Source: Azolla caroliniana (lineage: Eukaryota; Polypodiophyta). Taken from it: DNA of 64,000 nucleotides. The translations under genes and the position numbers were made by a program. The stretch covers positions 6,324,001 through 6,388,000 of the forward strand of contig JBHGNT010000012.1 in assembly GCA_043228905.1 (NCBI GenBank), read 5' to 3'. Under the pieces are notes generated by a model that saw nothing but the letters and a program-made list of their open reading frames with translations, made no database searches and was not told where the DNA came from. Below, piece by piece: positions 52,590 through 62,453 of the stretch. Positions within the stretch are counted from its first letter, which is position 1, and each line of letters begins with the position of its first letter.

Positions 52590-53507
52590 CACGACGTTCA
52601 TATCTTGCACCTCGTCCTAGTGATCCAACGTTTGATAATCAAAAGCAAGTAAGCTTGGGACCAACACGATTGCACGCAACGCTGATTTTTCACACCCCAA
52701 TGGATTCCCGAATTACCGATGCCATACATGCGAACTTGAAGACAAACAGTTTTGCTCAAGACATTCTGGCGCACATTCATACCTCTCGGGCATCCTGTTC
52801 CCAATCTCAACAACCAGGTATGGACTATCGACAATTCAAATATCATATGATGGTTTGTTATTCTTTAAGAAGCTTGTATATGTCCCCGATTTCTCCTGTC
52901 GCCTTCAAATCGTCCAAAATTGTCACAACACCGATACGACGTTGGATCTCGTTCAACGATCTTTTTGGTGGCCCCATATGCGATGTTTTGTCGACAACTA
53001 CGTTCGAACTTGTGATGCTTGCTGCCGAGCAAAGATGCCCCGACACCATCCATATGGCTTGTTGGAACCCTTACCGATTCCAAGTAAGCCGTGGCAGTCT
53101 ATTTGTCTTGATTTTATCATAGATCTGCCGGTCTCAAAGGGGTTCGATGCTATCTTAACCATCGTCGATCGATATACCAAGATGGCACATTTTGTGCCGT
53201 GTACTAAGGCCATCACTAGCAAGGAAACCATCGCCCTTGTCATGCATGAGGTATTTCGGCATCATGGCCTCCTAGACAGTATCATCAGTGACCGAGGACC
53301 TCAATTCGTCTCCAAATTTTGGCAGCATCTCTTGAAGATGCTCAAGGTCTCTTGCAACCTCTCCTCCGGCTACCATCCCCAGACTGATGGGCAGGCAGAA
53401 CGAACAAACCAATCGCTGTAACAATATCTCCGGTGTTTTTTGAGTTATCAACAGGACGATTGGGCCGAGATTCTCCATTTTGCGGAGTTTGCATATAATA
53501 ATGTTGT
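52590..53507 (+). pseudogene. Chromovirus integrase, 5' part
   Basis: The frame 52855-53421 carries the zinc-binding end (CDACCRAKMPRHHPYGLLEP), the catalytic core ICLDFIIDLPVSKG, SDRGPQFVSKFWQ and YHPQTDGQAERTNQSL, then a stop. Beyond it, QDDWAEILHFAEFAYNNVV runs to the copia C insertion at 53507. The reading resumes after the insertion at 58683 (HSLTWVSPFY). Confidence 0.85.
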
Positions 53508-53790
53508 TGTTACACTTGCGTGTTCCTCTAGTAGCTTTGATGTGAACCATTTTCCCTATACATGGGCACTTTTTACTCTAGTGTTGGCTAGAGGTTTTTT
53601 CCCCATGTTACCACATACATGAGTCACTCATATGTGGTGGTACTTAGTACTTAGGGATATATATTTCAGCTCCTATTTTTTTTAGGAACATTCATCAATA
53701 GAGAGCTATTCCAGCCATTGCCTTCCTTGTGTGAGTGCTTCTTTCTTTGAGCTTCTTGTGTGTTTCCCACTCTTCCTCACATACCCAACA
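53508..53790 (+). repeat. 5' LTR of copia C
   Basis: TGTTACACTTGCG to CATACCCAACA. It serves as promoter; no strong TATA box, only GGATATATATTTC near 53653-53668. Confidence 0.95.
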
Positions 53791-53791
53791 G

Positions 53792-53807
53792 TGGTATCAG
53801 AGCCAAG
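53792..53807 (+). promoter_or_regulatory. Initiator-tRNA-Met primer-binding site of copia C
   Basis: TGGTATCAGAGCCAAG follows the LTR after one base and is the canonical plant copia primer site. Confidence 0.95.
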
Positions 53808-54076
53808 TTCTTCATCCTCTCCATCTTCGGTTGTCCGCATCGCGGTGTCGCGGCGCGCGCGCACTTTTCATTGTGCAAATCAACTTCCGAATATAGAGAA
53901 GTGTATTTCAGCACTTGGAGCGCATTTTCAGCAGGTACCCTGCTGTTTTACCCCCATTTCGAAGCCGTTCGTGTAGTCGAAATCGTCATCCGAGTGATAG
54001 TTTGTGAGCTGCATTTTCAGCACTCATTTCCGATTTGTTGAGGTAATATTTTACCACTTTCTTGTTCTTTGGTAAA

Positions 54077-57000
54077 ATGGCAAACAATGGTGATTTGTTT
54101 GGCATGCTTCAAGCTGAAGATAAGCTTGATGGGACAAACTATCCAATGTGGTCCTACATGATGAAACACGTTCTTGTTGCCAAACAACTATGGAACATAG
54201 TGGTAGATGTAGATCGACGCCCCGCCGGTCCTACTACTTCACAGTCTACTATCACAGATACAGGTTCATCTTCGAGCACAGTGACTTCATCTACTCCACC
54301 AACACAAGAGCAACTTAGATGGGATGGAAAAGATGCTCAAGCTCATGCATTGATTGCACTTTCTGTGAAGCGTCATATAGTTCCACATATTCAGTCATGC
54401 TCTACGTCCAAACAAGCATGGGACACTCTTGCTTTGTTGTATGCCGTGCGTAACGAAGCACGTGTTGCATATTTGAGAAAGCAACTTGAGGATGTATATA
54501 TGGCTGAAAATGAGTCGGTAGATGTGTATGTGACACGCATTAAAGATTTGAAAGAGCAATTGGCAAACATTGATGAGATCATTTCGAATACATCACTTGT
54601 CTCTACGTTGTTGAAAGGATTACCCGAATCTTTTCAAAGCTTTGCTACTACTATTCGTTTGGTTGCAAAAGGGAATACGGATATGTACGCATTTGATGAG
54701 GTTGTGTCTCTTCTTTTGCAAGAAGAACAATCTAGAGTGAATAGAAGTGGTTTGATAGAGGGAACACAAGCACTTGCTATCTCACAAAAAGGAAAAGGCA
54801 AGCATGGTTCAGCTTTTGGTTCTTCAAAACCAAAGCCTCAACCTCCCTCTTTCACTTATTCCTCTAATGATGGTGATTTGCAAAAGAAGAAAAGATGCAA
54901 ATATTGTCGAAAGGTTGGCCATACGATTGAAGAATGTAGAAAGCTTGTTAAGCGCAATGAGAAGAAGAAGGAATCCGGCATGACCATTTCTGAAAATGTT
55001 TCAAGTGCAAAGAGTGATGAGGCCAACATGGCTCAAGATTATTGGGCATGTGTTGTTACATATCATTATGATGCATCATTGCACTCTAAATGTATGGTTG
55101 TAAGTGAGATTGATTCGGATTGGTTCTTTGATAGTGGTGCTTCAAAGCACATTACTTCATGCAAAAGTTTTTTTGCATCCTTGAAAGATGCACCCAAAGG
55201 TGGACATGTGGTGTGTGCAAACAATGCCTCTTATCCTATCATTGGAGTAGGAGAAATTGAGCTTTCGGCTGCAAATGGAGGTGTTGTCATCTTAAAGAAT
55301 GTATTGTATGTGCCCGGTATCAAGAAGAACTTAATTTCGGTTCCTTTGATTGCCAAAGCCGGACTTCATGTACATTTTGTTGATGATAAGTGCATGGTTC
55401 ACGATTATAGCAATGGTGATGTTATCGTGATGTCCGGTACATTATGCAATGGCTTGTACCGCTTAGATACATACAAGAGGGCTTCTCTAAATGCCTTGGC
55501 TGTACATACTTCTTCCATGGCTGAAATGGAGCTTTGGCATGCTCGTTTTGGTCACTTGAACTTCAATAGTTTGCTTCACTTGCAAAAGAAGGATATGGTT
55601 ATTGGGTTGCCTACACTTGAGTCCATTGAAAAACATGCATGTGAAGGTTGCATTCTTGGAAAAATGCATCGTGCTTCCTTTCCAAAAGATAGTCATACAC
55701 ACACTACAAGAAAATTACAACTTGTTCATAGTGATGTGTGTGGTCCTGTAAAGACTCCATCTTTTGGAAAGCATGTATATTTTGTTACCTTCATTGATGA
55801 TGCTACTCGTCATACATGGGTGTATCCTATGAAAGCAAAGAATGAAGTCTTTTCTTGCTTCAAATCATTTTTAGCTATGGCTGAAAATTTTTCCGCAAAT
55901 AAGCTCTTGACTCTACGCACGGATCGTGGTGGCGAATATATGTCACATGAGTTTAATGCTTTTCTTTGTGAAAGAGGTATTTTACATCAATGTACGGTGC
56001 CATATACACCTCAACAAAATGGTGTTGCAGAACGCAAAAATAGAACACTCTTAGAGATGGCACGATGTATGGTTAAAGGAAAGCATCTTCCTAACAAGTT
56101 TTGGATGGAAGCGGTTATGTGTGCAAATTATGTGTTGAATCGTTGCCCTACAAAAGCGTTGAGAGTCATTACGCCATATGAGGCTTGGAATGGACATAAA
56201 CCTATGGTTAGTCATATGCGTGTGTTCGGTTGTTTGGCATATGCTCTTGTGCCATCACAACAACGTCACAAACTTGATGACAAGGCAAAGAAATGCATAT
56301 TTGTTGGTTATAGTGCGGAAAGTAAGGGATATCGTTTGTATCATCCATTGACGGACACAATTATTGTGAGTCGAGATGTGGTATTTGCTGAAAATTCAGC
56401 TTTCCCTTTTCTTGAATGCAAAAAACAACCAACAGTTAGCTCACAAGATGTGTTTGATACACTCATGCCTTTGTTCCAAAGTGCTGCGCTTGACCATGGA
56501 CATGTAGACCAGCCAAGTGAGTCTCAAAGGGATAAAAATTTCCAGCAAATAAGTGTTGAAAATGCACGAAATGTCCAACCAAATGTGGCTGAAAATGAGC
56601 ATGAAATTCAGCCCACGCATGATGTACATATTGAAGATGTATTACATAATGAACGTATGGCTATCGAGAGGTCACAAACTATGCCGAGGTGGCTGAAACA
56701 AACTTTGCAAGATAGCAAATTGAGTGCACCTTTACTTGGTAAAACAAGATCAAGCTCTCGCCATGCATCAGGTAATTTTGTGGATTATTCTATTGTTGCA
56801 ATAGCATGTAATGAGGAGCCACTTACTTTTGAAGATGCATGTGATGATCCACATTGGATGAGTGCTATGCAATCAGAAATGGATTCCATTCATAAAAATG
56901 GTACTTGGGAGTTATGTGAATTGCCAAAAGGAAAGAATGTGATTGGTACTAGGTGGGTTTACACAATTAAACGAAAGCCCGATGGTAGTATTGATCGCTA

Positions 57001-58348
57001 CAAAGCTAGATTGGTTGCCAAAGGATATGCCCAACAATATGGCATTGATTATGAGGAAACTTTTGCACCTACTTCACGCATGACTACCATTCGTACCGTG
57101 GTTGCATTGGCTGCCCAAAGAGGTTGGAAAATGCATCAATTGGACATAAAAACAGCCTTTTTAAATGGTGATTTGCAAGAAGAGGTTTATGTGAAGCAAC
57201 CTCCTGGATTTGCTACGAAAGAGAAAGAGCATATGGTTTGTCGCTTGCATAAGGCCTTGTATGGTCTCAAGCAAGCTCCGCGTGCATGGTATGAAAAAAT
57301 CCATAAGCACTTGATTTCTCTTGGCTTCACATGTAGTCCGATTGAAAGCACACTTTATGTACGCAAAGATGGGGCTGATCTTCTAGTGCTCGTTCTTTAT
57401 GTTGATGACATACTCTTGACTGGGTCATGTGATGCAAAACTCGATTTTCTTATGGCTGATTTGCAGCATACTTTTGAAGTCACTTATCTTGGTCTTTTGA
57501 GCTACTATCTTGGCATCCAGTTTGTATCCGTTGAGGGGGGAATGTTTATGCATCAAGGAAAGTATGTTGAAAAACTACTTCAGCGTTTTGACTTTGAGGA
57601 TTGCAAGCCGGTTTATACACCTGTGGAGACAGGATTTAGGTTCTCTGTTGAGGATTCTAGTGATGCGTTTGATACTTCTCTTTATCAACAAGCTGTGGGA
57701 TGTCTTATATATGCATGCAATACAAGGCCGGATATACAGTATGAAGTCTCCCAATTGAGTCGATTCATGCATAGCCCTGGCACTAAGCATTGGCAAGCAG
57801 TGAAACGTGTGTTCAGATATCTTAGAGGCACTTTGAGCTTGGGTCTCTTTTATGGCAGAGATACTCAGCCATGCTTGCATGCTTTTACAGATAGTGATTG
57901 GGCTGGTTGTTATGATACTCGCGTGTCCACTAGTGGTAATTGCTTTTTCTTTGGAAACTCATGTATATCTTGGTTGAGTAAAAAGCAACCTACAGTGGCG
58001 ACATCAAGTTGTGAAGCTGAGTACAGGGCAGTTTTCACAGCTACAGTGGAGTGTATATGGCTAAGACGCCTTTTGATGGATCTTTGCATGGAGATTGAAG
58101 TTGCTACACGTATTCTCACAGATAGTCAGAGTGCATTGGCTGTTGCACGAAATCCTGTATTTCATGCACGGACCAAACACATTGAGGTGCATTATCACTA
58201 TGTGAGAGAGCGCTTTCATGCAGGAGATATTGATTTGGTATATGTGCCTACACAAGATAACGTGGCAGACATATTCACCAAAGCTCTTCCACGAGAAAAG
58301 TTTGAAGCTTTTCGCAAAGCTTTAGGCTTATTGCCTTGTGGGGGCTGA
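54077..58348 (+). CDS. Copia C Gag-Pol polyprotein, intact (1423 aa)
   Basis: The start is the first in-frame ATG (MANNGDLFGM) after the primer site. The N-terminal gag is of the UBN2 type (KLDGTNYPMWSYMMKHVLVA; LKGLPESFQSFATTIRL). A CCHC knuckle CKYCRKVGHTIEEC lies near residue 275. The protease motif DWFFDSGASKHIT is near 350. GAG-pre-integrase (ELWHARFGHLNFNS, then CEGCILGKMHR) is near 480-540. Integrase has SDVCGP, RTDRGGEYMS and YTPQQNGVAERKNR near 550-655. RT has DRYKARLVAKGYAQQYGIDY, LDIKTAFLNGDLQEEVYVKQ and LYVDDILLTG near 1107. RNase H has TDSDWAGC, SSCEAEYRA and ARTKHIEVHYHYVRE to the end. All catalytic motifs look intact, and no stop or frameshift is present. Confidence 0.96.
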   Translation: MANNGDLFGMLQAEDKLDGTNYPMWSYMMKHVLVAKQLWNIVVDVDRRPAGPTTSQSTITDTGSSSSTVTSSTPPTQEQLRWDGKDAQAHALIALSVKRHIVPHIQSCSTSKQAWDTLALLYAVRNEARVAYLRKQLEDVYMAENESVDVYVTRIKDLKEQLANIDEIISNTSLVSTLLKGLPESFQSFATTIRLVAKGNTDMYAFDEVVSLLLQEEQSRVNRSGLIEGTQALAISQKGKGKHGSAFGSSKPKPQPPSFTYSSNDGDLQKKKRCKYCRKVGHTIEECRKLVKRNEKKKESGMTISENVSSAKSDEANMAQDYWACVVTYHYDASLHSKCMVVSEIDSDWFFDSGASKHITSCKSFFASLKDAPKGGHVVCANNASYPIIGVGEIELSAANGGVVILKNVLYVPGIKKNLISVPLIAKAGLHVHFVDDKCMVHDYSNGDVIVMSGTLCNGLYRLDTYKRASLNALAVHTSSMAEMELWHARFGHLNFNSLLHLQKKDMVIGLPTLESIEKHACEGCILGKMHRASFPKDSHTHTTRKLQLVHSDVCGPVKTPSFGKHVYFVTFIDDATRHTWVYPMKAKNEVFSCFKSFLAMAENFSANKLLTLRTDRGGEYMSHEFNAFLCERGILHQCTVPYTPQQNGVAERKNRTLLEMARCMVKGKHLPNKFWMEAVMCANYVLNRCPTKALRVITPYEAWNGHKPMVSHMRVFGCLAYALVPSQQRHKLDDKAKKCIFVGYSAESKGYRLYHPLTDTIIVSRDVVFAENSAFPFLECKKQPTVSSQDVFDTLMPLFQSAALDHGHVDQPSESQRDKNFQQISVENARNVQPNVAENEHEIQPTHDVHIEDVLHNERMAIERSQTMPRWLKQTLQDSKLSAPLLGKTRSSSRHASGNFVDYSIVAIACNEEPLTFEDACDDPHWMSAMQSEMDSIHKNGTWELCELPKGKNVIGTRWVYTIKRKPDGSIDRYKARLVAKGYAQQYGIDYEETFAPTSRMTTIRTVVALAAQRGWKMHQLDIKTAFLNGDLQEEVYVKQPPGFATKEKEHMVCRLHKALYGLKQAPRAWYEKIHKHLISLGFTCSPIESTLYVRKDGADLLVLVLYVDDILLTGSCDAKLDFLMADLQHTFEVTYLGLLSYYLGIQFVSVEGGMFMHQGKYVEKLLQRFDFEDCKPVYTPVETGFRFSVEDSSDAFDTSLYQQAVGCLIYACNTRPDIQYEVSQLSRFMHSPGTKHWQAVKRVFRYLRGTLSLGLFYGRDTQPCLHAFTDSDWAGCYDTRVSTSGNCFFFGNSCISWLSKKQPTVATSSCEAEYRAVFTATVECIWLRRLLMDLCMEIEVATRILTDSQSALAVARNPVFHARTKHIEVHYHYVRERFHAGDIDLVYVPTQDNVADIFTKALPREKFEAFRKALGLLPCGG

Positions 58349-58394
58349 TCTGTCACTCCTTGTACATGTTCACATCATTCGCTCCAGGGGGGTT

Positions 58395-58677
58395 TGTTAC
58401 ACTTGCGTGTTCCTCTAGTAGCTTTGATGTGAACCATTTCCCCTATACATGGGCACTTTTTACTCTAGTGTTGGCTAGAGGTTTTTTCCCCATGTTACCA
58501 CATACATGAGTCACTCATATGTGGTGGTACTTAGTACTTAGGGATATATATTTCAGCTCCTATTTTTTTTAGGAACATTCATCAATAGAGAGCTATTCCA
58601 GCCATTGCCTTCCTTGTGTGAGTGCTTCTTTCTTTGAGCTTCTTGTGTGTTTCCCACTCTTCCTCACATACCCAACA
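58395..58677 (+). repeat. 3' LTR of copia C
   Basis: Same length as the 5' LTR, with one substitution. It is followed by target duplication GTTGT and by resumed chromovirus integrase. Confidence 0.95.
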
Positions 58678-58682
58678 GTTGT

Positions 58683-59391
58683 TCACTCCTTGACTTGGGT
58701 CTCCCCATTTTACGCTTATATCGGTTCTCATCCTCGTTGGTCGGTGATCGTCACCCCGGAGCTACCTACCAATCCTCGTGTTGAGGATCATTTGGAGTGG
58801 CTACGCAAGATCTAGATGGATCTCTCTACTTATCTTCGTCATGCTCAACACACAGAGAAGACTTATGCGGATCGTCATCGGCTTCCCTCCTCTTTTGGCA
58901 TCGGAGATCGAGTATGGCTCTTACGTCGGCACATCAAGACTACTCGACCGTGCGACAAGTTGGATTATCGACGACTCGGTCCTTTCTGTATTACTAATAA
59001 GGTTAATGATGTCACGCTCCACCTTGATCTCCCTCCGCATCTTCAGATACATCCAATTTTCCATAGCTCTCTTCTTGAACCTTATAAAGCAAACACGATT
59101 CCCGATCGTGTTACACCACCACTGCCCCCGCCGCCCCCACTTGAGTTGGAAGTCGGCCTGGAGTATGAAGTTGCTGCCGTCCTCGATTCCAAACTTGTTC
59201 GCAACAAACTTTATTATTTGGTCAATTGGCTCGGCTATAGTCCAAGTGAACGTACTTGGGAACCCGTCGAGCATGTCGCCAATGCTCCGGATCTTCTTGC
59301 TGAGTTCCACCGAAAGTATTCGAACAAACCCGGTCCACAATCAACGCCAACTCGTTCCACTCGTCGTCGTAAGGGGGAAATAGTGTCATGA
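58683..59391 (+). pseudogene. Chromovirus integrase C-terminus and chromodomain
   Basis: It resumes as HSLTWVSPFYAYIGSHPRW, has one stop (TAG 58813, where Gln would fit) and continues to 59391. The GPY/F-type module reads DYRRLGPFCITNKVNDVTLH and HPIFHSSLLEPYK. The chromodomain reads EYEVAAVLDSKLV, then LVNWLGYSPSERTWEP, with its aromatic positions recognisable. The reading frame ends inside the 3' LTR, as in many chromoviruses. Confidence 0.88.
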
Positions 59392-59666
59392 TATGTCAAG
59401 ACTCGAACCCATGACCTTATGTTATATGGGTCGAGCTCTTGACCATTATACCATCTATTGTAATACATAAGATATTATTTTCATTTAAGTTTTATTATAG
59501 GAAATTAATGTATATTCCAGATTTCTCTAGAACATTCTAGAAGCTTTAAGATTACTCCTGAGAACACTATAAAAGAAGGCACTAGGCATTATGTTGAACC
59601 AAATTGGTTCAACGCCAGTCTTAAGCCTCATAGCCATCTTGTACTTAGTCTTCCTATAATATCATC

Positions 59667-59716
<50 letters not shown>

Positions 59717-59839
59717 TCTCTTCTCTTCTCTTCTCTTTCCTCCCTCTCGGGAGTCTTACGTTGTCCCGTCCTCTTAGTACTAATAGTACTTCCCTTCTCT
59801 AGTACTAATTCTCTCTCTGTTTTAGTATTATTCCTGACA
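59384..59839 (+). repeat. 3' LTR of the chromovirus
   Basis: TGTCATGATATG to CCTGACA, TATA box near 59567, with a long (CT)n and TTCTC array (59670-59736). It carries a segment at about 59745-59825 that the 5' LTR lacks. Confidence 0.88.
59399..59453 (-). other. Antisense tRNA-like A/B-box module in chromovirus 3' LTR
   Basis: Minus strand: A box TGGTATAATGG and B box GGTTCGAGTCT both match the Pol III consensus exactly, span 55 bp. The B box ends 15 bp from the LTR tip, the distance from a tRNA B box to its 3' end. Confidence 0.65.
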
Positions 59840-59977
59840 ACATCCACATACTCAACACATAGTGCAGATCTTCTATTGTATTCATCATCATCAACCTCTT
59901 CAATCAGGTGACTTCCGGTTATCTTTCTTGTTCATGGAAAATTGTTTTTATCCCAGATCGCTATCACATCAAGAATA

Positions 59978-60484
59978 ATGGATATGAACATGAATTCTTC
60001 TCAAATTGTGGGGGACATTGATATGGACACAATTGATCTGAAACAGAGTAATATGATGGTTTAATGTAATAGTGAAAGGGAAGACATTGGAATCTCTAAG
60101 AGGTTTAAGGGTATTAAGGAAATTTATGAGAAAAAAGCGACATATTCCGAAGTAATACATGTAAATGAGGTTGACAAGGATCATTGTAATGAGGATAATT
60201 TATGGGGAATTGCTAATACCTTGTTGTTTGATATTGTGGAAGAAAATGAAAATGCAACAAAAGAATGCATTGATGAGGATGTGCATGATGTGGAAGTTGA
60301 TGCTAAGGAAGTGTTGCAATCTTTTGATGTATTCTATGATCGTGTGGTTATATTGTTTTTTATTGGAAAACTCCCATACATTAATTAGATTAAATAATGG
60401 TTGAACAAAATTGTGCCACCAAATTGTGTTAAAAATATATATGCAAGACCACGAGGGTTTTATGTAGTGTTTCGTTCACCAGTG
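59978..60484 (+). pseudogene. LINE ORF1, N-terminal part with DUF4283-like region
   Basis: It starts MDMNMNSSQIVGDIDMD; stops follow (60062 and later). The piece near 60345-60484 reads VVILFFIGKLPYIN and ARPRGFYVVFRSPV, resembling the DUF4283 domain common in plant L1-type ORF1. The reading resumes after an insertion at 61551. Confidence 0.5.
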
Positions 60485-61545
60485 TTGTGAAGATTTTCAG
60501 CAATAGTGTGAAACTTGTAAGGAACATACGAAATCGAGTGTGGTTCTTCTCATGAAATATAAAACAATAATAGTAGAGATACTATTTTAAATAAGTTTAA
60601 TAACTTGGTACAAAAAGATGGAGGTCTTGAAGAGCTTTTGAATGCACTTTACTACGTAGGAAACAAACATCTAAGTGTTAAGTTATGTGGGTATAAAGTT
60701 TGCAAAGAAAAAGAGAAAAATAAAACAATGTGATATCCTACATAGACAGGACAAATAAGGATCCCACCATATAAGGCAGGGCAAAAGCTATTATCTTTGT
60801 GTTTATGTGTGGAGCATAGAAAGGTTAAGTTGTATGACTTAACGAATGGATGTAACCAAATGCATATAACTACGAGTTTTGGACGGATCTGGCGACGACG
60901 ATCGATGGCATCTGGCATCCGGCGACGGCAACCGACGGAGCCGGCGAGACGACGACCGGACGGAGAAACGCCTTGTTAAAAAAATACATTAATAATTAAA
61001 AACATATATGTATATTAAAAAGGAGTGCAAGTGAAGATTTGATCCTTGCATCTCCACGTTGAGAGTCTATAGACTCACGACTAGGCTATGACATTTCCTT
61101 CGAAATCTTTTTCTTATCATTATAATTTTACATGTAAATTCTCATATTAGAGCTTGAGTGACATGTGATGCATGAGCGCCAAATGGCAAACATGCATCAT
61201 ATGCATGGGAGCATCTATAAAAGGGTGGATGAAAAAGATAAAAAAGGCTATGGATTATTCAAGAATTTAAGAAGAAGAAAATTCATTTTCTAATTGATGG
61301 TGTATCTTGTTTCTTAAATCTAAAGTCAAGGGTCCAATCATAATCTCTCTGACTCTATCTCTCTCACGCCATATCAATCTCTCTCGACCCAAAGTCAAGC
61401 GTTTAAATATCTCTCTCTTTTAAACTATCTTAAATCCTTTCTCGTTGAAGTTAGTGCAAACTTCGAATCCTTTCGGTCCAGAACCCTGATGGTTCCGCCT
61501 CACGATCCGCACCTAGTGACGGATCTTCACGACACCGGAACATCG
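60485..61545 (+). mobile_element. 1.06-kb insertion in LINE ORF1 with an LTR-like right half
   Basis: It is bounded by CAGTG (60480-60484) and AAGTG (61546-61550), a 4-of-5 target match, and splits ORF1. The right half (about 61026-61545) looks like an LTR: TATA CTATAAAAGG at 61215, then a CT-rich leader, built like the gypsy LTR at 3955. A GC-rich patch (60895-60975) precedes an AT-rich stretch. The left half is unassigned. It may be the truncated 3' end of a gypsy element. Confidence 0.45.
61035..61088 (-). other. Antisense tRNA-like A/B-box module in the LTR-like block
   Basis: Minus strand: A box TAGCCTAGTCG (10 of 11) and B box GGATCAAATCT, span 54 bp. Confidence 0.5.
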
Positions 61546-61550
61546 AAGTG

Positions 61551-62220
61551 CATTGTTGGCTAAAGTTCTTGTGTTTTTTGATAAACGATTGGTGCATGTA
61601 ATGCAATGGTCCCCCGTTGTGGACTATCATGCTTTGTTAAAACAAGAATGCCTCATTTGGGTAACAGTGGATTGTAAGCATGCTTTTTTATGGCCACTTT
61701 TACCAAAGTTGATGAGTCAAATGGGTAAATTGTTTTAAATTGAAGTGGGAGACATTTGTAGGTCATTGTTTTGGATGTGGTGAATGAGGTCACTTTATGG
61801 CGGAATTCCATCGTCATTGTCCTTCAACTATAGAGGTTCCTAATGAAGGGAATGGTAAGGAAGGAGTTGGGAGAGATGTTGGCGTGTCAAATATTGTGGT
61901 TGTTATGGATGAAGGAACATCATCTAGAGTGGGTTATAAAGAGGTTTCACTTCAAGGTTTGGGCCCTAAGAATAGGGAGCTCAATCTATGGATATGGAAA
62001 AACAAAGTTTGGTGGTTATAGATAAGGGGAAAAAAACTGTTGGATAGAGCTAGTAGTGATGTTATTGTTGACAAGGATTGGCATCAGGTTAAAGGCAAGT
62101 TAAAGGGGAAATCAATGAATATGCAATGTAATAGTTTGCCCACTACTCGTGAGACTACTTGGAAAGGTAATTTAGGAACTAGGGAGGGTCCACGAAAAGT
62201 TCCTTGACAAAGACAATTTA
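61551..62220 (+). pseudogene. LINE ORF1, C-terminal part with zinc knuckle
   Basis: It reads LLAKVLVFFDKRLVHVMQWS and LIWVTVDCKHAFLWPLLPKL, as in DUF4283-type ORF1 proteins. A partly preserved knuckle CFGCGEWGHF..HRHC lies near 61770-61820. Frames shift repeatedly. Confidence 0.5.
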
Positions 62221-62453
62221 GAGATAAGGGATTACCCCTTCACCTTCAATTTGATTCATTGGGATGGGTTGTAAATTCATCAAGTTCTCGAGGTTTTCAT
62301 CAAGCAGGAGGAGCTAAAAAAAAAGATTTCGATAGACGGCCCTAAGGATGTGGTGCATGAAAATTCCATATACAACATTGGAACATGCTTTGACTAGTTT
62401 CATGACATCGGTTGCTCTGAAGGAGCAAGTGCACCCACAACATTGTTTTTTGA

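Larger units (their letters stand above)
53508..58677 (+). mobile_element. Copia C: young, structurally complete Ty1/copia element (5170 bp)
   Basis: The two 283-bp LTRs (53508-53790; 58395-58677) differ at a single base by my reading (CATTTTCCC versus CATTTCCCC). The target duplication GTTGT (53503-53507; 58678-58682) is perfect. The primer site TGGTATCAGAGCC (53792 on) matches tRNA-iMet exactly. A CAGGGGGG polypurine tract precedes the 3' LTR. One uninterrupted polyprotein lies inside. It looks very recent and possibly still mobile. Confidence 0.96.
49022..59839 (+). mobile_element. Ty3/gypsy chromovirus, inactivated, interrupted by copia C
   Basis: The LTRs are 49022-49423 and 59384-59839, with near-identical target sites GCATC (49017-49021) and ACATC (59840-59844). 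The internal order is gag with zinc knuckle, protease, RT, RNase H, integrase and a C-terminal chromodomain, followed by a polypurine tract (AAGGGGGAAATAG) just before the 3' LTR. Chromodomain integrases direct insertion to particular chromatin. Multiple in-frame stops and frameshifts and the LTR differences show an old, dead copy. A young copia element (53508-58677) splits the integrase. Confidence 0.92.
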
